Below are positions 63,401 through 64,000 of a stretch of DNA of 64,000 nt, in pieces. The DNA is from Variovorax flavidus (GTDB lineage Bacteria; Pseudomonadota; Gammaproteobacteria; Burkholderiales; Burkholderiaceae_C). The stretch lies in the NCBI RefSeq assembly GCF_030317145.1, contig NZ_JASZYE010000002.1:744001-808000 (forward strand), read 5' to 3'. Position numbers and translations under genes: made by a program. The stretch's first letter is position 1. Each line of letters starts with the position of its first letter. Below the pieces are notes generated by a model. It made no database searches. It was not told the origin of the DNA and saw nothing but the letters and a program-made list of their open reading frames with translations.

Positions 63401-64000
63401 CCACGTCAGCACCGCGTTGCTGCTGGCAATGGCGGCCGCGTTCGGCAGCGTGACCTGGTAGACCACCTGGACTTGCGCGCCGGGGTCCAGACGGTCGAAG
63501 TCGACCGTCAGCCCGCCGACGGTGCCGACGGCAATCCCAGCCGGGAGATTGGCCGCCGTATAGACCGTGCCGTTCAGCGTGAGGCTGACGAAGGTGTAGG
63601 CGCTGCCGACCGGGAACGAGTCGGCGAGATGCGTGTTGAATGCGGGCAGCGTCCCGTTCTCGGTGAAGCTCACCGCCACGGTGGCCGTGCCGGTGGCGCC
63701 GGCCGGATTCGGGTTGAAGTCGATCACGCGCTTGTCGACGCCGTTGAAGGCCGGTTCGACGATCCGCTCGCTCACGATGTTGCTATCCGCGCGCGGCCCG
63801 CCGCCGACGAGTTCGCGGGCCGACACGTTCAACACAGCGCCCGCCGTGTTGGACGCCTGGTTGAGCACGCGGGCGTTGAACTCCAGCGAGATCCCCTCCA
63901 GGTCGGGATCGTTGGGGAGGCCGTTGACCATGTTGCCGAAGTCGAAGGTGATCGTCTGGCTGCCGTCGGGGTTGACGACCACGTGGATGAGCGCCGGATT
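57488..64000 (-). CDS. Giant VCBS/cadherin-repeat adhesin, N-terminus beyond window
   Basis: The frame is open from its TGA at 57488 to the window edge (about 2,170 residues seen). At the edge end there is a DUF11-like domain (DGSQTITFDFGNMV; VSFTENGTLPAFNTHL), then an SdrD-B-like module (IIQGTLWDDTASATT; GVFRIDTPSGTISYPQPLGD) and a cadherin-like module (62480-62870). Eleven VCBS-type repeats follow (58.0-62.5 kb, each about 110-135 residues, with NDxPVA at the start and NDTDVD calcium-type sites). The tail is a non-repetitive 170 residues ending GFREQLREAAQRL. No RTX nonapeptides. Surface adhesin or matrix protein. Confidence 0.9.
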   Translation of the reverse strand, partial: NPALIHVVVNPDGSQTITFDFGNMVNGLPNDPDLEGISLEFNARVLNQASNTAGAVLNVSARELVGGGPRADSNIVSERIVEPAFNGVDKRVIDFNPNPAGATGTATVAVSFTENGTLPAFNTHLADSFPVGSAYTFVSLTLNGTVYTAANLPAGIAVGTVGGLTVDFDRLDPGAQVQVVYQVTLPNAAAIASSNAVLTWSSLPETFTTWGGTPVGVDGTVNGERTGIGGTPNTYVLAEGAGLGIIQGTLWDDTASATTSAAPDGPPLAGQTVSLTWGGVDGNLATAADNRVFTTTTDVNGQYRFGVLPAGVFRIDTPSGTISYPQPLGDLRVRIDTDAASPLGQVVVTLGESATAAANAGYVEQNDAPENHLPAVPPSGLEDVTLPIAGLSVTDVDAAGGTLDITLSVLHGTLSLSSVPPGVTVTGSATGTLGVSGNLAALNLALANLQYLGNPDYNGTDTLTILTNDRGNTGDANGDGNPTQNPADALSDRDTLQIVLAPVNDQPVAVDDAADATEAGGTDNRLIGVDPTGNLLDNDTDVDIATNADRLRVITFGREGGPQFGLPSIGANSVAGLYGTLTVGANGGYQYVVNNDDPTVQALRLSGQTLVERFTYTLSDIEGLRDTAVLTVTIHGANDTPVAVFDVGNAVEAGGVNNTTPGSNATGNVLANDSDVDSVANGETQQVTGVRNVGPLAQGPISVVTPGTSSGTGTAVIGRYGTLTIGADGTYTYVVFDNDPTVQRMVPGDVLDDIFSYRVTDAAGLDDLTELRIIISGANDNPVASDDHADAQAASTNGNAQESNPAGNVIRFPSRPGTIEQPGGNGVDLDVDRTDNPNSVLVVTGIGTGPEGPGVVLSGVAPGTSLANGTSIAGTYALQAGVPVAGDFGTLVIGADGAFTFDVNSDNLTLQSLQAGQTVDVIYTYQLTDTSGLTDLAQLVITVRGVNDPPVAQNVVALATERGGIANATPGVDPTGDATSASFDPDGDPLTVTFVRAGAEGAGGIDTPVGATGAVVVGQYGTLTLQASGAYTYAVNNNNAAVQALRLISDVLIERFTFTVDDGNGETDQGEVIALIRGQNDNPVAADDAASALEAGGLHNDQPGVEPTGNVLANDADVDGGEVPTDPVNYGETRAVSSVRTGTEAGTGTAGVLGTELRGAYGWLTLNADGSYTYRVDNDDPAVEALRLDVDTLTDSFSYTVIDAAGTQDRATLNVTIHGANDTPVAHPVVVVAVEAGGQSNNIPGVDPTGNVVDLIDDVDGSGELVIAVDIARGIINGVIGTPFPGLYGSILLNIDGTLSYTLDNDNPAVQALRTSSDTLTENFTYQVRDRAGATSSAPLTVIIQGRNDNPVAVDDAAIAVEAGGTFNGTPGLNPQIDLVANDTDVDAGDTRTVTGIRAGTEAAGGAFTAVAPTLNVIGRYGTLTTAANGTGYTYQLDNSAAAVQALRAGETLNEVFTYSMRDLAGATDIAQLNIVIRGAYDAPVAVNDVAVALANNGAGRVFNPTRNVLNNDTDVDVGDVLRVSGVRVGTEAAGGALVNVAPGTSNLDGTAIDGLYGRLNIGSDGTATYFVDVNNPAVQALGLLQFADEYFTYRATDLGGLDDLAQIHIIVVGLNDPPKGVADAATAVEAAGLNNAQAGVNPTGNVLTNDTDVEGDTLVVTGFRTGTSAGSGTAGTLGTSLRGLYGDLTLNTDGSYTYVLDNSLPEVEALRTSGQTLTDTFTYALADIWDAPSSAELRITIDGRNDTPIARDDATISVEAGGIANQIPGVDPAGNVLANDSDVDSVANGETRQVLAVSNWAGQSAGAGQVLMGLYGQLTLNADGSYTYVLDNANPTVQALRTAGETLSESFTYRMRDTTGATSDARLNVLIRGANDAPVATDDSNVAPNETPAPQATGNVLPNDADIDGGDDLQVVAIRTGTETGSGTAGTVGQSIVGRYGTLVINADGSYTYTIDQTNSDVLASAGLGRVLQDAFTYTISDRSGATDTAQLLINLDIPAPYVAPPSDNYFSYLQDRTYSDVTLPDVRPAIYIAPVVEQIDAALTLSAWGSDGSQMAWQLTPEIRSTSLGAGLGEVAGQYVARSVAVSRQQSEFDLAWILGREGRVSLSADGLLANPSLFTVDADDLAVDAAPPDPQTALGFREQLREAAQRLHPLDRAGIPAPESTRI

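Overview
The window is high-GC DNA with short intergenic gaps, Bug-type solute receptors, an aerobic benzoyl-CoA (box) pathway and a Comamonadaceae-type intergenic hairpin repeat. Together these suggest a beta-proteobacterium of the Burkholderiales, most likely Variovorax or a close Comamonadaceae relative. I see no rRNA, tRNA, CRISPR array or insertion sequence. This is an inference from gene content; no database was searched.

Region 1 (1-13.96 kb) looks like one signalling and envelope module. It holds a TPR protein cut by the window edge, a DUF4331-SRPBCC protein broken by one in-frame stop, and a di-haem cytochrome related to RoxA. A Bug receptor and a two-GAF histidine kinase with a FixJ/LuxR-type regulator follow. 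Next come six consecutive exported or outer-membrane proteins, a Kef-type antiporter and a stand-alone degenerate receiver domain. Five copies of the palindrome CCACGTACGTGG (four perfect, one with a single mismatch) sit only in the control regions of this module, so it may be an undescribed regulon of the two-component system.

Region 2 (14.0-18.0 kb) has a Cys-rich lipoprotein, an ECF41-type sigma factor with its DGGGK-bearing C-terminal domain, and the partner NAD(P)-binding epimerase-like protein. Both genes are preceded by sequences matching the ECF41 promoter (GTCACA, 16-nt spacer, CGTC). A large TPR protein ends the region.

Region 3 (18.0-33.4 kb) is a complete aerobic benzoate module. 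The leftward arm encodes a DUF4863/PnbB-like protein, semialdehyde dehydrogenase, benzoate-CoA ligase, an alpha/beta hydrolase and a five-gene branched-chain-type ABC importer. The rightward arm encodes BoxR, BoxC, BoxB, BoxA and a MaoC-like protein. A TGCA-N6-TGCA BoxR operator overlaps the predicted boxC promoter, and two copies of an 86-89 bp hairpin repeat lie at the boxC/boxB and boxB/boxA junctions.

Region 4 (33.4-46.6 kb) is mixed. It contains a MarR / CnbZ-like / Bug gene set, an acetyltransferase and a methyltransferase. A translationally coupled 2-oxoacid:ferredoxin oxidoreductase operon has an NADPH/FAD/Fe-S subunit. A CBS protein, a family-10-like pectate lyase lipoprotein behind GntR-like palindromes, a BatA-like VWA protein and an EamA transporter follow.

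Region 5 (47.0-51.7 kb) has an atypical Fur homologue lacking canonical metal ligands, directly downstream of a catecholate-type TonB receptor. An HU protein and an exported lipase-like hydrolase follow.

Region 6 (51.75-64.0 kb, open at the edge) is one tightly overlapping leftward operon. It encodes a giant adhesin with 11 VCBS/cadherin-like repeats, a TolC lipoprotein, a short HlyD adaptor, a GAF-like/HlyD adaptor, and an M50-metalloprotease/HlyD fusion. No ABC ATPase is visible and the adhesin has no RTX tail. This is the best candidate in the window for an unusual secretion or surface-display system.
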